Positions 10,151 through 22,765 of a DNA stretch of 64,000 nucleotides are shown in pieces. A model generated the notes under the pieces. That model was not told the DNA's origin. It was given only the letters and a program-made list of their open reading frames with translations, and did no database searches. The position numbers and the translations under genes were made by a program. Position 1 is the stretch's first letter, and each line of letters begins with the position of its first letter. Origin of the DNA: Sthenelais limicola (taxonomy: Eukaryota > Annelida > Polychaeta > Phyllodocida > Sigalionidae); the NCBI GenBank assembly GCA_942159475.1, contig OW804098.1, forward strand, positions 116,347,225 to 116,411,224. Reading direction: 5' to 3'.

Positions 10151-11100
10151 TAATATAACACATGCGGCGACAAGGAGAAAGCAAGTGTACATGCATGTAG
10201 GCTGTGAGGCCGGGAGCTAGGTTGATCTGGTCACCGCACCCAGGTCACCCTGCTTTGTATACCCAACACTAAGCCATGCACCCTGCTCTAGGCCTTGCAA
10301 TCCCAACGACAGCTTTGTTTACATGTTTAACTTAACTTCTGACAATCACTAAAGCAATCCCACTCACTGACAAAGACTTATAGACTTTCCCTTACATTAT
10401 TATAATGTTTTGTTACCATGTTTCTGTATTTCTGACAATAAAAGCCTAGTTACATGGATAATATATAATCATAGAACTACGGCAGGAATGACCACTTGCC
10501 AATTTTTTATACTCACAACTTTCTTTCATATTTGGCCCTCTAACTCACTTTGAAACTATATGCAAGAGTGGTTACATCCTACAACTATGCACCTAGTTGG
10601 CATGTTGTGGAATTCAGCAAAACAATAGCAGATCTAACTATCTGATCCTATTTTTTGGTGTGCATTAGCTTGCATTAAATAGTGCGGGCAGAGCTCTCCC
10701 CATACAGCGTTACCCCTGTGACATCACAGCCTCCCTAAGCACTGCTTCTACTAGTATTTAATTCGCAGTGACCTACTTATTTAAAAGTGCTTCTCACACG
10801 TTAATGCGTTGAACCAAAAATGTATAAATACTCACTAATGTTACTTTGAACAATTTTGAGGAGAAATAACCTCCAAAAAAGACTTTCCGATTTCATGATT
10901 CATGGGAAACTCAATGATATCTTGGGGTTTTGAGGGTGATACTCTCGTTTCTCCTGGTGGGTCTGGTTGAGTTGTTGATTAGGTCAGGGATTCTTGCTCT
11001 TTTAAAGGCTAACGCACGCAGATGTGATTTTCTTCTGTTTTCTTCTGGTTAGAGTATGTAGTGTGTTAGTAGGGGTATCGAAAGGCATATCTAGGGCAAT
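10151..11100. other. intergenic, unique to this copy of the unit
   Basis: No coding exon, RNA gene or clear repeat is recognised. This is sequence between the Gag-like fragment and the start of duplicon B. Confidence 0.4.
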
Positions 11101-11991
11101 TTGGAAATTCTTAGAAACTTCTGTATTCTTTATGGACACTGGGTCTTAAGCTTCTAGAAGTCAGGAGGGGGGTGTCTAATATGTACTACTGTAATAACTT
11201 CCATTTACATAGCATAATGTGTAATACTTGTAATGAATGGGAACAAATTAAAGAGTTAGAGTTTACATCAAAACAACAGTGGTCTCAGAGTGCTTATTCT
11301 CTCAAACTTTTATATTTCACATATTCTTGTTTGGAAGCTTGGTATAATAGCAATAATACATATGACACAAATTATTAACCTCCATCTTAATCATAATTCC
11401 CAATTTCCATAGTATTTCTTCTTTTATTTGTCTTAGTCTTTGCATATTGATGGCTTTGCTATATAATATATCCTCCTGCATTGAGTACCTCCTCCATCTG
11501 GCCGAGCTCACCCTAGCCCTTGAGGGTAGATCAGGAGGTCAGGCTTACCTACCCATTCCTATATGTTTATATGTTTAATTAACTTTAATATTGATAACTC
11601 TGTGCATGACCATTTACTTGTGGATTATGATAATCTGTTTGCTCTCTGCCTCTGACAACCTGACAACTTTACAACATGTTCAGGCAGATTGTACTGCCTT
11701 TGGGTTTCTAGTTGCTCCTAGTCTATTTTATTCATTGAATTGAATTGAAAATAGTTTATTTGTCATAATATTATATGTTTTACAAGTAAGAGGCAGACAA
11801 ATGGGTAACCAGGCTTCTGGATAAAATCTAGGTCTTCCAGCTGTTTCCTTTATAGAAAGAAGGATTGCTAGACTATGAGAGTCACTTTCTATTAAGTACC
11901 CCATATGATGTAGAAATAGTTAGCACAATAGTCAATGGTGTCTGGAATCAGAAACACTTTATTACTGAATCAGATTTCTGCCATCAAACAT

Positions 11992-13253
11992 TTAGGCTGG
12001 AAAAGTCATAATGTATCTATAGTCTGACATGTTGCCCTTCACAAACTCAACTCCAGTGAGTCTGCCGCGTCCCAGCTTCTCATTGTATAGACTCACATCT
12101 TCAACATAGGGACCTGGACCTTGTGGGATGGGAACAGCTTCCTCATGCATGTATTCAATGCATATTTCTTCTCCATCAGCAATCAACCTGGAAGAGTGAG
12201 ACTCATGGGAATCTATTGCATAGGATGTTTTGTTAATGCTTCAATTAAGATTTAAAATAGTAACTTTACAATGATAAAACAGATCTTTGTAGCAGAAAAC
12301 ATCAACCAAACTTATAGGAATATCAACATGAATAGAATGAAGTCTTCGGGCGACACCCACCAAATCATTAAAGTGTTATGTAAATTGTTGTCAGTAAATA
12401 TTTGATCAGGTTAAAAACTTCGCAAAGATTTCAATAAAGTGATTAAGCATTGCAAGGCTGATTGAAGTTGAATTATCAGGTTCTCAAATAACCTTAGAAC
12501 CTTCTAATTCCATGATTATCAACTTCATTGCAATGATTCACTTTGAAGAACAATAAATACCTTCAAATAATTAAAACCAAAAAAAAAACATTTGTAAAAT
12601 CTTTACCTCAGCATGCCATAAAGTTTTACCAGACCAGCCTTAGTCTGCCCACGAGGACCTCTCAAGTCTTTATTTGCTGTGACAGACCATGCCATCCATG
12701 AAACTTGAGTATTAGGTACTGAAGCATACTCATAAAACGTGGATACCACCAGCCTGGAATCTGCAGTTGGATCTATTGCATACGATGTTAGATTGAAGTC
12801 TGGAGTTGTGTAGGTGGAGAAAATATCACCGTTGAGAGCATTCAGGTCAATGCCATAAGATTCAAAGAAGTTGGTCATCTTGGTTATGTGTTCATCTACA
12901 CTGAGGCAGTTTCCCATAATCTCAGCAACCTTCTCTCTTGAGGCAAGTGAATATCCAGGTCCAGAGCCCGATCGGTCGATTACAACAAATATTCTGGGAT
13001 ATGGAGATCTTTCTTTGCAGTCTTCATTTTCACCTCTGACCATGGCAAACATCAGCAAGGCCACAGCAATGTAGAAGATGGACCTGAGTTAATAGAAGGT
13101 AGAATAGAAGGAGTTTATTAGTATGTAAATATGATTATCTGGTATCAATCATATTACTAAGAATGAGTTAATTGTTAAATAGACATTAATCTATGATAAC
13201 TTTCCTCTGGTCGACGAGACTTACTGCTTAAGACACAGTAACACAACTCACAT
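11992..13253 (-). CDS. array copy B: small secreted protein, family unknown
   Basis: Same architecture as copy A: exon 1 donor GGCTAT|GTGAGT at 13252, exon 2 13083-12607 (477 bp) and exon 3 12187-11992, giving about 224 residues. The AT|G start is made by splicing and is followed by SIFYIAVALLMFAMVRG. The mature sequence keeps all three cysteines and the family motifs. It carries substitutions in the variable segment around ITKMTNFFESYGIDLNALNG. The 3' UTR holds a canonical AATAAA (11958-11963 on the plus strand as TTTATT), about 30 nt after the stop. Exon 1 also contains an in-frame ATG near 13303 that would add about 18 residues. No disabling change is seen. Confidence 0.8.
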
Positions 13254-13410
13254 AGCCAATATCAATGAAACTGTATTTTCAGGTAAGTTGTGGTATAACT
13301 TCATGGATAACAGAGTCAAGAGTTAATCGGCTAGGAGAAGGTCTTGATGAAGAGCAGAAGTCAGTTCTGTGGCCAGAGCAGGTCTGCCTATATTTTCCAC
13401 CAAGTACACT

Positions 13411-13420
13411 CCTTATATAC
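13411..13420 (-). promoter_or_regulatory. TATA box of copy B
   Basis: GTATATAAGG on the minus strand, identical in sequence and spacing to copy A (about 160 bp upstream of the exon-1 donor). Confidence 0.7.
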
Positions 13421-13489
13421 CTGACTGACCCTGTCCCCATGACCCATGGACACCCCATAGTCACAGTTCATTAACTGAATGATATAACA

Positions 13490-14825
13490 ATATAAACAAA
13501 CAAGATAAATACCAAATAAACAAGAAAACATTTATTGAGCATGTACTACCCAAGAGATTAACTCTGGTTGCTAGCCCCAGATGGGTAGGTCCCTCAAAGC
13601 TTTAGCAAGGGAATTGATCTGACCAAGCACAAATCCCTAGTAAATATAAAATATCATGATGAAACTAAAACATTGTTTTATCAAATACCTAATAGGTAGA
13701 TTACTGAGGTAGATAAGATTATTTAATCAATCATATATGCAGGCAGGTAGATAGGAGGGAGGTAGATTATATAGTGATATTAGGCCATTCATTCAATGCT
13801 ATCAGCAGGGAGGCAGATTAGATAGTGATATCAGGCCCTTCACTCAATGCTGGTAGATTAGTAAAGTCATATCAGGCCATTCAGCCATGTTTTAGGATAG
13901 GTCCCATTACACAAAAGCAGGGGTCCTTACATCATGGCCTTGGCAGTTTGACATTGAAAATACCAGATAATCTAATCTTCTAGATTTTTTCAATGTAACT
14001 ATATCCTCTGTTATCTATGTTCAGACTCATGGTCTGCAGATATTCACTACACAATCAATCAAAATTTAGTAATATAACAAGGCCTTCTGGGAAGAACAAC
14101 CATGTTGATAGTAGGACGATTTTCTCTTCTTATAAAATTTGTAACTGTATGATGATGATTAATAAAAATACTTATATACAAGCTCTTTACAATCCAATCC
14201 TCAATTCAAATTGTCATCCTTACCGCATATTGATTCCAAAAAATAGATCCTCTAGCTGTACTGTGCAAAGGACTTATATACTTGTATCTTGAGAGGGAGT
14301 TGGTAGGTAAGATTGTCTGTTGTGCACTGAAGGATATCAAAAGTATTGCCTATAAACACAGATGACGTGTGAAGCATACCAAGTCCTTACGAAGTTCACC
14401 AAATTGGTCACTAGACATATGTAATACATTTTTTCAGATTTGATATACATAGTATTCACATGACCTCACCCCAGTCAGCAGCTGTCCTCACTGGCAGCCA
14501 TACTGTGTGTCTATGCAGAGAGTGAGAGGCACCAGATTAACACGCTTACCTGTTTCGAATGTTTGATAATGGCAATTATACTTATTATTCCATCATGACA
14601 CACTAAAAAATGAGCATATAACCTATCAGCATACTTTATATTACATTCTCTAAAACTTTCGAAGGTGAATACAGAAAAAAACCCAGCATGCTTGAGGCTC
14701 GGAGCACACATATCCAGCTAGTTCATACAGGAGTTGATACACAGTATGGCGAGCGCTGTGACGTCAGTGAATACTATGTACACAGCTACCTTCACTGTTG
14801 CCCCTCCCTCCATGAATCATACATG
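13490..14825. other. upstream region of copy B
   Basis: Holds the 57-bp minisatellite (13750-13890), the conserved upstream block (14352-14410) and sequence shared with the C and D units. No further gene is seen. Confidence 0.5.
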
Positions 14826-14830
14826 CTAAG

Positions 14831-15547
14831 TGTAGTGGCTTAGGGAGAAATTTGGGGCCTTTTATAGGTGGAACAACGGCCATCTTGGATTTAGGGAAAT
14901 CACGCATACCATGCCACTGGATCCGGTGTAGTGGCTTAGGGGGAAATTTGGGGCCTTTTACAGGTGGAACAGCAGCCATCTTTGATTTAAGGGGATCACA
15001 CATGCTCTGGCACTGGATCCGGTTCTAACTTGAAAGAGGACCACCAAAGGTACCTGTATCCAAATTTGGTACTTTTGTCCACTCCATCCCCAATTGACAT
15101 GGTCCAAATTAAAAGTTTAATAATTTAGTAAAAAAAACAAAGCAAGTCTCCTCTGGGGATGCCAGATTTCTCACTGAGTGTAAATGAACCAAGTGACCCA
15201 TGCAGACCTTGCGAGGCACGATGCCCTCCACCCGGCCCCACTGCCCTCCACCTAGCCAGGTTGTGGTTGCAGCCCTTCCACACACAGCTGTTGTGGTGCC
15301 TAAGTAAGGCGTGAAGCACCTACATCCATGGAAATCGTCCATATAGGATGACTCTATTCATCCATAAGAGTGCTTAAGCTGCCCCACTAAAGGGACCTAT
15401 CAGATATAGTGCCCCGCCCACCTCCAGGAGCTAGCAAGTGAGCAGCTCCTGAATAAAGTCTAACCAGTTGGAACCAGATTGGCCTTGTGTCTGGTTCTCT
15501 CTCTCCTGACTTGGAGATCTTCTACCTGTATTATAGCTACCCCTACA
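14831..15547. mobile_element. possible solo LTR with internal 97-bp duplication
   Basis: The segment starts TGTAGTGGCTTAGG and ends CCCCTACA, so it has TG...CA ends with 5-bp inverted termini. A 97-bp tandem duplication opens it (14831 and 14927). AATAAAG at about 15452 followed by a T/C-rich tail resembles an R-U5 boundary. No convincing target duplication is found, so the LTR reading is tentative. Confidence 0.35.
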
Positions 15548-16761
15548 CAATCCTGAATCTATAGTAGTTTCAATAGAGCCCAAACAACTCCTTTTATTAA
15601 ATGTCTTAACTTAATGTCTTAACTATTACAGTATCCAGTTTCAGAATTACTAAATATTTTCATCTATATGACTTCACGATTTAAAAAATTGCCAATTACT
15701 CCCCTATTTTTTATGTCAAGTATAAAGGCTAAACTAAACAGAAACTAAAAGAATAGAAACCATTACCACAAAATGTTAAATCACAAGAGTTCTCAACAAT
15801 TACAATAAAATCTACAAATCAAGTTTCAAATTGACTAAACATTTTATCTACGCAAGTGTAATATAGGATGAAACAAGTAAAGGATGTATTTGGGCCTCTT
15901 ACAAGTGTAACAAGAAATGTTTCTCCCTTTCTCTACAACTACATGGGCATGCACCAGTAGCTAACAAGGTCGTATAACCATACATATACACCAGATAGAT
16001 GTCAAGCATCATTTACAACATTTTTCTTTTGAAGAGGTGTACTATTTCAACCGTGAGATGATATGAGAAATGTGAAAAGAGAAATGAGAGGGCCAAGCAA
16101 GCAGACTAAGGATTTAGGTTAAGATGGACATATTTTATTTCATTCTTGAATTGGTTAGGGATTTGAATAGATACACAGGCAGACATATGCCAATGCCTGA
16201 CAGGTAAATTTTCCAAGTCGATGCAAATTGATAATGAAGGGAAATTCGGTTTGATTCTTTTGGGGGCTCAGATTTTCAAAAATACACAATCTAAAATTCT
16301 ACACATATCTCCAATTCTGCTAAATTAGAGTGAGAAATGGTAAATAATGACAATATCTGAGTCTGTTCTGTCTGGTTATGTTGAACTGTATTTTGAACCT
16401 AATTTTCGTCCTAGATTTGGCTTATTGAATATTGAGGGGATTGGAGCATCATTAAGTCTGATTGCTCTAACAATAGGTTGATGTTTCTCACACGAGTTCC
16501 TTATTTTGGAAATGTTTACAACAAAATTGACACATAAACTAATAAACTCATGGTACTTGTACTAAACATATTTGTTTTCCGTTGGTGATACAACCCAAAC
16601 CATATGGGTTCATGTTGTATCACTACACCTACAAACTCGTTCTTCATTTGTGCCACGCAGTAAACTAAAAGGAGACTAAAGGAAAAAAATCCCTACCATG
16701 AAATACTAAACAAAATTGTAATAGTTATTAATTTCTTCTTGTCTATGTACATACCAAATGT
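15548..16761. other. intergenic with MITE fossil and a palindrome
   Basis: Positions 16266-16465 are a diverged copy of the GGGTCAG-type MITE seen at 35009 and 58925; they share GGTTATGTTGAACTGTATTT and weakly matching termini. Positions 16585-16623 form a palindrome (GTGATACAAC...GTTGTATCAC). Nothing coding is seen. Confidence 0.55.
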
Positions 16762-17296
16762 TTGGAAATTCTTAGAAACTTCTGTATTCTTTATGGACAC
16801 TGGGTCTTAAGCCTCTAGAAGTCAGGAGGGGGGATGTCTAATATGTACTACTGTAATAAATTCCATTTACATAGCACAATGTGTAATACTTGTAATGAAT
16901 GGGAACAAACTAAAGAGTTAGAGTTTACATCAAAACAACAGTGGTCCCCCAGAGTGTTCCTAAACTATATATTACTAGCCATTATTCAAAGATAACTTAT
17001 ATTATTCTCTACTTATTCTCTCAAACTTTTATTTCACATATTCTTGTTTGGAAGCTTGGTATAATAGCAATAATACATATGACACAAATTATTAACCTCC
17101 ATCTTAATCATAATTCTCAATTTCCTTAGTATTTCTTCTTTTATTTTGTTATGGTCTTTGTACATTGATGGCTTTGCCATAATTACAATATATTCTCCAT
17201 TACATGTTCAGGCAGATTGTAAGGATTTGGGGTTCTAGTTGCCCCTGGTCTGGTTTATTAATTGAATTGAATTGAAAAATACTTTATTTGCCATAT

Positions 17297-18524
17297 GAGT
17301 AATTCTCCCAAACGGGCAGCATATGAATTCAGGGGGCCATTTTTTTTAGAAAAGATTAAATTCGTTGAATCTCTACGATCTTTGGTGTACATATAGCAGG
17401 GAATATCAGCATAATGCAGGTGAAGTTTGGGAAGGCTGGGGGCAATATTTCGATTCCTACACCTATGAATCAGATACCTATATTTTCCCTATTGTTTTGC
17501 CTTATTTCGGCCTCATTATGCCCGATTTATAAAATGATTTAGTGTAAAAATGAGATATATTACTCACTAATTCGTCTAGCAATAGTAAATGACAAAATAA
17601 CAGCTAGGAAATTGATGATGGCCGCCAACATAGGACCTGGTTGTAACCAAAGCTTGAATACCTTTTTTTTCAAAATATTCGTTTTATTTCTATACAATAA
17701 CTGTGCTAATATAGAAGGATCTCTATATTTCTATTAATTATGGCGTAACGGCGACACTATAGTCGTAACGGCGACATCCCAATTGATGTTCACTGCAATT
17801 CAACAGCATTTGTATTTATTCATATCTATACGTTTTACCAAATTAAGGCAGGCCTAAACAATTATCAGAAAAGGGGAAATTGTATAAAAATATATTTTAT
17901 TTTAAATATGGGATTTATTTCACATGTCGTAACACGACATAAAACATTCCCACATCAATTCATTGAATTTTATTTGGGGGAATAAAAGGGTTCATAAACG
18001 ACATGGGCAAATAACTTTTATATTTACAGAAATAAAAATATATATGCATCTCCCCCCTCCAAAACCTAAATGCAGCATAATATTAGTGATTAGTTTAGGT
18101 ACATTTCAATCCTTTAAAGTCAATATATGTCGTAACGGCGACACAACTATTCCAAAACAATATTTTCCAATTCTAGATCAGTTTAAATGTACGATTACAT
18201 GAACATTGTGTTTTTTCATGATAACTAACGTGTGTGCATGTGTAGAATCATTTTTCTTCAGCAGGAGTAAAATATTTTCTAAATCGGGCTGTGTATTATA
18301 TTCAAATTCCATAATTATTACAAATTTTCTAACCTGAGAAAGCTCTTTTATCACAATAACGGCGAAGATTTTGGCATTACAGCTTTGAAAGTGGGGTTCC
18401 CACAGTCTCATTTTGGCCAAGGAATTCAATTAAAATGGTTATATTCATGTGGGATCATCCCAAATACAGGTTGTAGATATCCTAGACAGGAAAACCAAAT
18501 GATGCCCGATTGGGAGAATTACTC
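17297..18524. mobile_element. non-autonomous TIR element, 1.2 kb, with GTCGTAACGGCGACA motifs
   Basis: The termini are inverted: GAGTAATTCTCCCAAACGGG on the left and the complement GCCCGATTGGGAGAATTACT at the right end. They are flanked by ATAT on both sides, and the site is empty in duplicon B near 11775. Inside, GTAACGGCGACA or a close variant recurs near 17743, 17761, 17926 and 18127, often within a TGTCG...CGACA inverted repeat. No transposase ORF is seen. Confidence 0.75.
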
Positions 18525-18623
18525 ATATGTTTTACAAGTAGACAAATGGGTAACCAGGCTTCTGGATAAAATCTAGGTCTTCCAGCCGTTTCCTTTGTAG
18601 AAAAAATGATCGCTAGACTTTGA

Positions 18624-18990
18624 GCAACCGACCCGCCCTATAGAGGGCGGAATTAGCCCACTTCTAAAGGGGTGGTAAAGGGGTGGTAAAAGGGGTGGTA
18701 AAAGGGGTGGTAAAGGAAACTAGCAATTTTAAATATAAAAAGTGGCGCCCAATTTGTTTTGAGTCCCACCCCTCTCTGACCTCCTCCCCTCTAGTACATG
18801 CTTGTCTCTCTGCCTGCACACAGTACTGGTGACGGTGATACTGTGTGCAGCAGGTATTACACACTAACACTAACAAGGAAGAGAGAGTGGTGGAAGGAGG
18901 GCAGGGTGGTGGGCAGTCACTATAATCTTCTTATAGACAACTATAAGAACAAAACAGAAAATAAAATAATACCTCTAGCGGGATAAATTT
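18624..18990 (-). repeat. insertion carrying hairpin-tailed repeat (copy 2) and a short minisatellite
   Basis: Inserted in the sequence that reads GCTAGACTATGAGAGTC in copy B. The left part has four tandem units of GGGGTGGTAAA(A) at 18667-18718. The right part is the reverse complement of the repeat at 9129-9345, but its terminal hairpin (18814-18850, CTGCACACAGTA...TACTGTGTGCAG) differs completely in sequence. Confidence 0.65.
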
Positions 18991-19114
18991 TTGGACTATG
19001 AGAGTCACTGTCTAATAAGTACCCAAGATGATATAGAAATAGTTAGCACAATAGTCAATGGTGTCTGGAATCAGAAACACTTTATTACTGAATCAGATTT
19101 CTGCCATCAAACAT

Positions 19115-20565
19115 TTAGGCTGGAAAAGTCATGATGTATCTAAAGTCAGTCATGTCGCCCGTCACAAACTCAACTCCAGTGAGTCTGCCACGTCCCAGCT
19201 TCTCATTGTATAGACTCACGTCTGCAATATAGGGACCTGGACCTTGTGGGATGGGTTGAGCTTCCTCATACATGTATTCAATGCATATTTCTTCTCCGTC
19301 AGCAATCAATCTGGAAAAGTGAGGCTCCTATTCACTCATGGGAATCTTATGCATAGAATGTTTTGTTAATGCTTCAAATAAGATTTAAAATAGTAACTTT
19401 ACCATGATGAAACAGATTTTTTGACAATAAACCAAACTTATAGAAATATCAACATGAGTACAATGCTTAAGTCTACTTGCTACACCCACCAAATCATTAA
19501 AGTGAGTTTTTGGCAACAATAACCGAAATGCAACAACCCAGTATTGTTAATCTTTGTCAGTGAATAGGTTGAAAACCTTCAGCAAAGATTTCAATAAAGG
19601 GATCAAGTATTGCAAGGCTGATTGAAATTGGATTATCAGGCTCTCAAATAACCTTAGACCCTTCTAATTTCATGATGATCAGCTTCATTACAATTATTCA
19701 CTTTGAAGAACAATAAATAATCTCAAAGATTAAAACAAAAAGACATCGCATTACAAATCATTACCTCAGCATACCATAAACCTGTACCTGACCAGCCTTA
19801 ATCTGCCCACGAGGACCTCTCAAGTCTTTATTTGCTCTGAGAGACCATGTCATCCATAAAGCTTGATTATTGGGTACTGAGGCATACTCATAGAATGTGG
19901 ATACCACCAGCCTGGAATCTGCAGCTGGATCTATTGCGTAAGATGATAGATTGAAGTCTGGAGTTGTGTAGGTGGAGAAAGCATCACCATTCAGACCATT
20001 CAGGTCAATGCCATAAGATTCATAGAAGTTGATCATCTTGCTTATGTGTTCATCTACACTGCGGCAGTTTCCCAACCTCTCAGCGACCTTCTCTCTTGTA
20101 GCAAGTGTATATCCCGGTACAGAGCCTGTGTCTCTTACAACAAATATTCTGGGATATGGAGATTTTTCTTTGCAGTCTTCATTTTCACCTCTCACCATGG
20201 CAAACATCAGCAAGGCCACAGCAATGTAGAAGATGGACCTGAATTAATAGAAGGTAGAATAGAATTTAGAATAGAGTTTTGTAATATGTAAATATGATTA
20301 TCTGGTATTAATCATATTACTAAGAATGACTTACTTGTTAAATAGACATTAACCTATGATAACTTCTTTAAATAGTTGGAGTAGATGGAATAACCTACAA
20401 ATGGAAATCCGGTATATTTTTTCAAATTTATTTCCTAATGGTTTTCTGCTTTGGGTAGCCTTCATCAAGGGAGTGAGAAAATAAATTTTATTTGACAATA
20501 ATTTCACAATTTGTGATATGTCTCACTCTGCCTTACTGATAAAGAAACTGTTACACAACTCACAT
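19115..20565 (-). CDS. array copy C: small secreted protein, family unknown
   Basis: Exon 1 donor GGCTAT|GTGAGT at 20564, exon 2 20238-19765 (474 bp, one codon shorter than A and B) and exon 3 19310-19115; about 223 residues. The splice-made AT|G gives the signal peptide MSIFYIAVALLMFAMVRG. Three cysteines and all family motifs are present. This copy is the best evidence for the splice-made start: the upstream exon-1 ATG reading frame meets a TAG (in TCATAGATA) before the junction, so it cannot extend the protein. AATAAA lies 30 nt after the stop (19081-19086). Intron 1 has grown by about 140 bp through an insertion. Confidence 0.8.
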
Positions 20566-20718
20566 AGCCAATATCTATGAAAGTGTATTTTCAGGTAAGT
20601 TGTGGTATAACACCATGGAAAAAAGAGTTAATCAGCTGGGAGAAGGTCTTGATGAAGTAGAGCAGAAGTGAGTTCTGTGGCCAGAGCAGGTCTACCTATA
20701 CTTCACACTAAGTACCCT

Positions 20719-20728
20719 CCTTATTTAC
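20719..20728 (-). promoter_or_regulatory. degraded TATA box of copy C
   Basis: The minus strand reads GTAAATAAGG where A and B read GTATATAAGG. Spacing to exon 1 is unchanged. Promoter strength may be reduced. Confidence 0.55.
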
Positions 20729-20739
20729 CCAACTGACCC

Positions 20740-21630
20740 TGTCCCCATGAGCCATTGAAACCACATAGTTACAGTTCCTTTACTGTATAATATAACAATA
20801 TTAACAAACAAGGTAAAGAACAAATAAACAGGAGAACATTTATTGAAAATGTACTACCCAAGAGATTAACTCTGGTTGCTACCCCCAGATGGGTAGGTAC
20901 CTTAAAGCTTTAGTAAGGGAATTAATCTGACCAAGCACTAATCTCTGGGTTAATACATTTAGACATTACAGTGGATATACCTTGTCCAAAGTTCATAAAA
21001 TATCATGATGAAACTAAACATTGTTTTATCAAATACCTGACAGGTAGATTACTGAGGAAGATTATTTAATCAATCATTATATGCAGGTAGGTAGATTCAT
21101 AAGAGGGAGGTAGATTAGATAGTGTTATCAGGCCATTCATTCAATGCTATCAGCAGGGAGGTAGATTAGATAGTTGTTGTTGTTATTTTTATTATGACTA
21201 TGATCAAAGGACAATGTCAGTGGTTTAAGCTCCCGGGATTGGCAGGATTTCAAGCCCTTAATAGTGATATCAGGAGATTCACTCAATGCTATAAGCAGGG
21301 AGGTAGAATAGATTAAGTCATATCAGGCCATTCAGCCATGTTTTAGGATAGGTCCCATTACACAAAAGCAGGGGTCGAATTACATCCTGGCCTTAGTAGT
21401 TTGACATTGAAAATTCAAGATAATCTACTTTCCTGGATATTGTCAATGTAAGCATATTATCCATTATCTATGTTCAGACTCATGGTCTGCTGATATTCAC
21501 TACACAAACAATCAAAATATAGTAATAGCACAAGGCCTTCTGGGAAGAACAACCATGTTAATAGTAGGACCATTTTCTCTTTTCATGAAGTTTGTAACTG
21601 TATGATGATGAGAAATAAAAATACTTATAT
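20740..21630. other. upstream region of copy C with minisatellite
   Basis: The 57-bp minisatellite spans about 21090-21345 and is interrupted near 21174-21263 by a segment containing TTGTTGTTGTTATTTTTATT. No gene is seen. Confidence 0.55.
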
Positions 21631-22765
21631 ATGGTCTATTCCACCATTGGGGAGCATTGACCCCAAATTCTGCTAAAAATTCAAACTTCTTGAAAGAGAG
21701 TTTAATCTATATTGTAATCTATGGTAGCCCTGGGTATATCCTGGAATTTGGGGAAAACTACTACCAATATTTAGAAAATAAGTGACACCTAAAGATTAAC
21801 ACTGGAATTCCCATAGGGGAACAAATCATTAATATTGAGATATTAATCATTAAGATTTACGATTAGGAATTAAGAATTGACTTAGCAGAATAAATGTTCA
21901 TTGTTACTCAATTCATAATTATGACGTTTTTAAGTAATTCAATTTCATCTATTTTTTTTTCATTATTATGGCGCAATCAATTCATGCATTAAACCCCTTA
22001 AAAAGATGTTGAAAGGCGACAATGTCATGAATGGCGACTGAGGCTTCGTTTCTGGTCATAGCAGAGCAATACTCCATGATACCCAACTAATGTTGAAGTT
22101 GCTGATAGAGCTCATAATAGGTTTAACATAGACAACAATAACTGATATATATTTAACATATATTCTGAGATATTATTGAAAAATATGGATGTCAAATGGC
22201 GACTATTTGCCTACACCCCAGAATTTCTGTGGCATTTCACTACTTATACATAAATAGATAAAGACAGTTGAAGGAGTTTCTTTGTTTTGAAGGATGAACA
22301 CCATTTTCATTCTCATTTATGATGATGGATATATACATTCTGTTTATTATTTAAATTCCAAGTCTCAGTGACAGTATAAAGATGTTGAACGGCGACATTT
22401 AACCAACACATTTTGCCATAAAATCAGACTGAATATATGAATAAATTAATTCTTTTTGCCATGATTTGATACCTAAAGGCTAGACTATTACAATACAAAA
22501 GGAGAAATAAGATTAAATTAGAGTAGAATAAATATATGGACCTTAGTTTCAAATATACTCAACCTTTAAAGAGAAAAATGCCTTACAAAATGGGGTTTCA
22601 GAGACGTAATTTGCTAAATATTCATCGTACATACATGTAATAGGCGTGCCCTTTGCTTCACTTAAACCATAGAAACCATTTTTTATGATTAAAATAGCGT
22701 AAAACAATCATATTAAAAGATATTGCTCATTATGTCAATTTCTCCCCAATGCTGGTATTGACCAT
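21631..22765. mobile_element. non-autonomous TIR element, 1.1 kb, with GGCGAC motifs
   Basis: Left end ATGGTCTATTCCACCATTGG, right end the complement CCAATGCTGGTATTGACCAT; ATAT flanks both sides. Copy B has the empty site at about 14173 (ACTTATATACAAGCTC). AGGCGACAATG, TGGCGACTGAG, TGGCGACTATT and CGGCGACATTT occur near 22014, 22032, 22198 and 22390. No ORF of useful size is seen. The termini differ from the element at 17297, but target and internal motif agree. Confidence 0.75.

Larger units (their letters stand above)
11101..16760. repeat. duplicon B (about 5.7 kb unit)
   Basis: The block starting GGAAATTCTTAGAAACTTCT at 11102 restarts at 16762. Within it the order is: LINE-like tail, last exon, intron, exon 2, exon 1, TATA box, minisatellite and upstream block. 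The same order is present in the units carrying copies A, C and D, so the array grew by tandem duplication of this unit. Confidence 0.8.
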
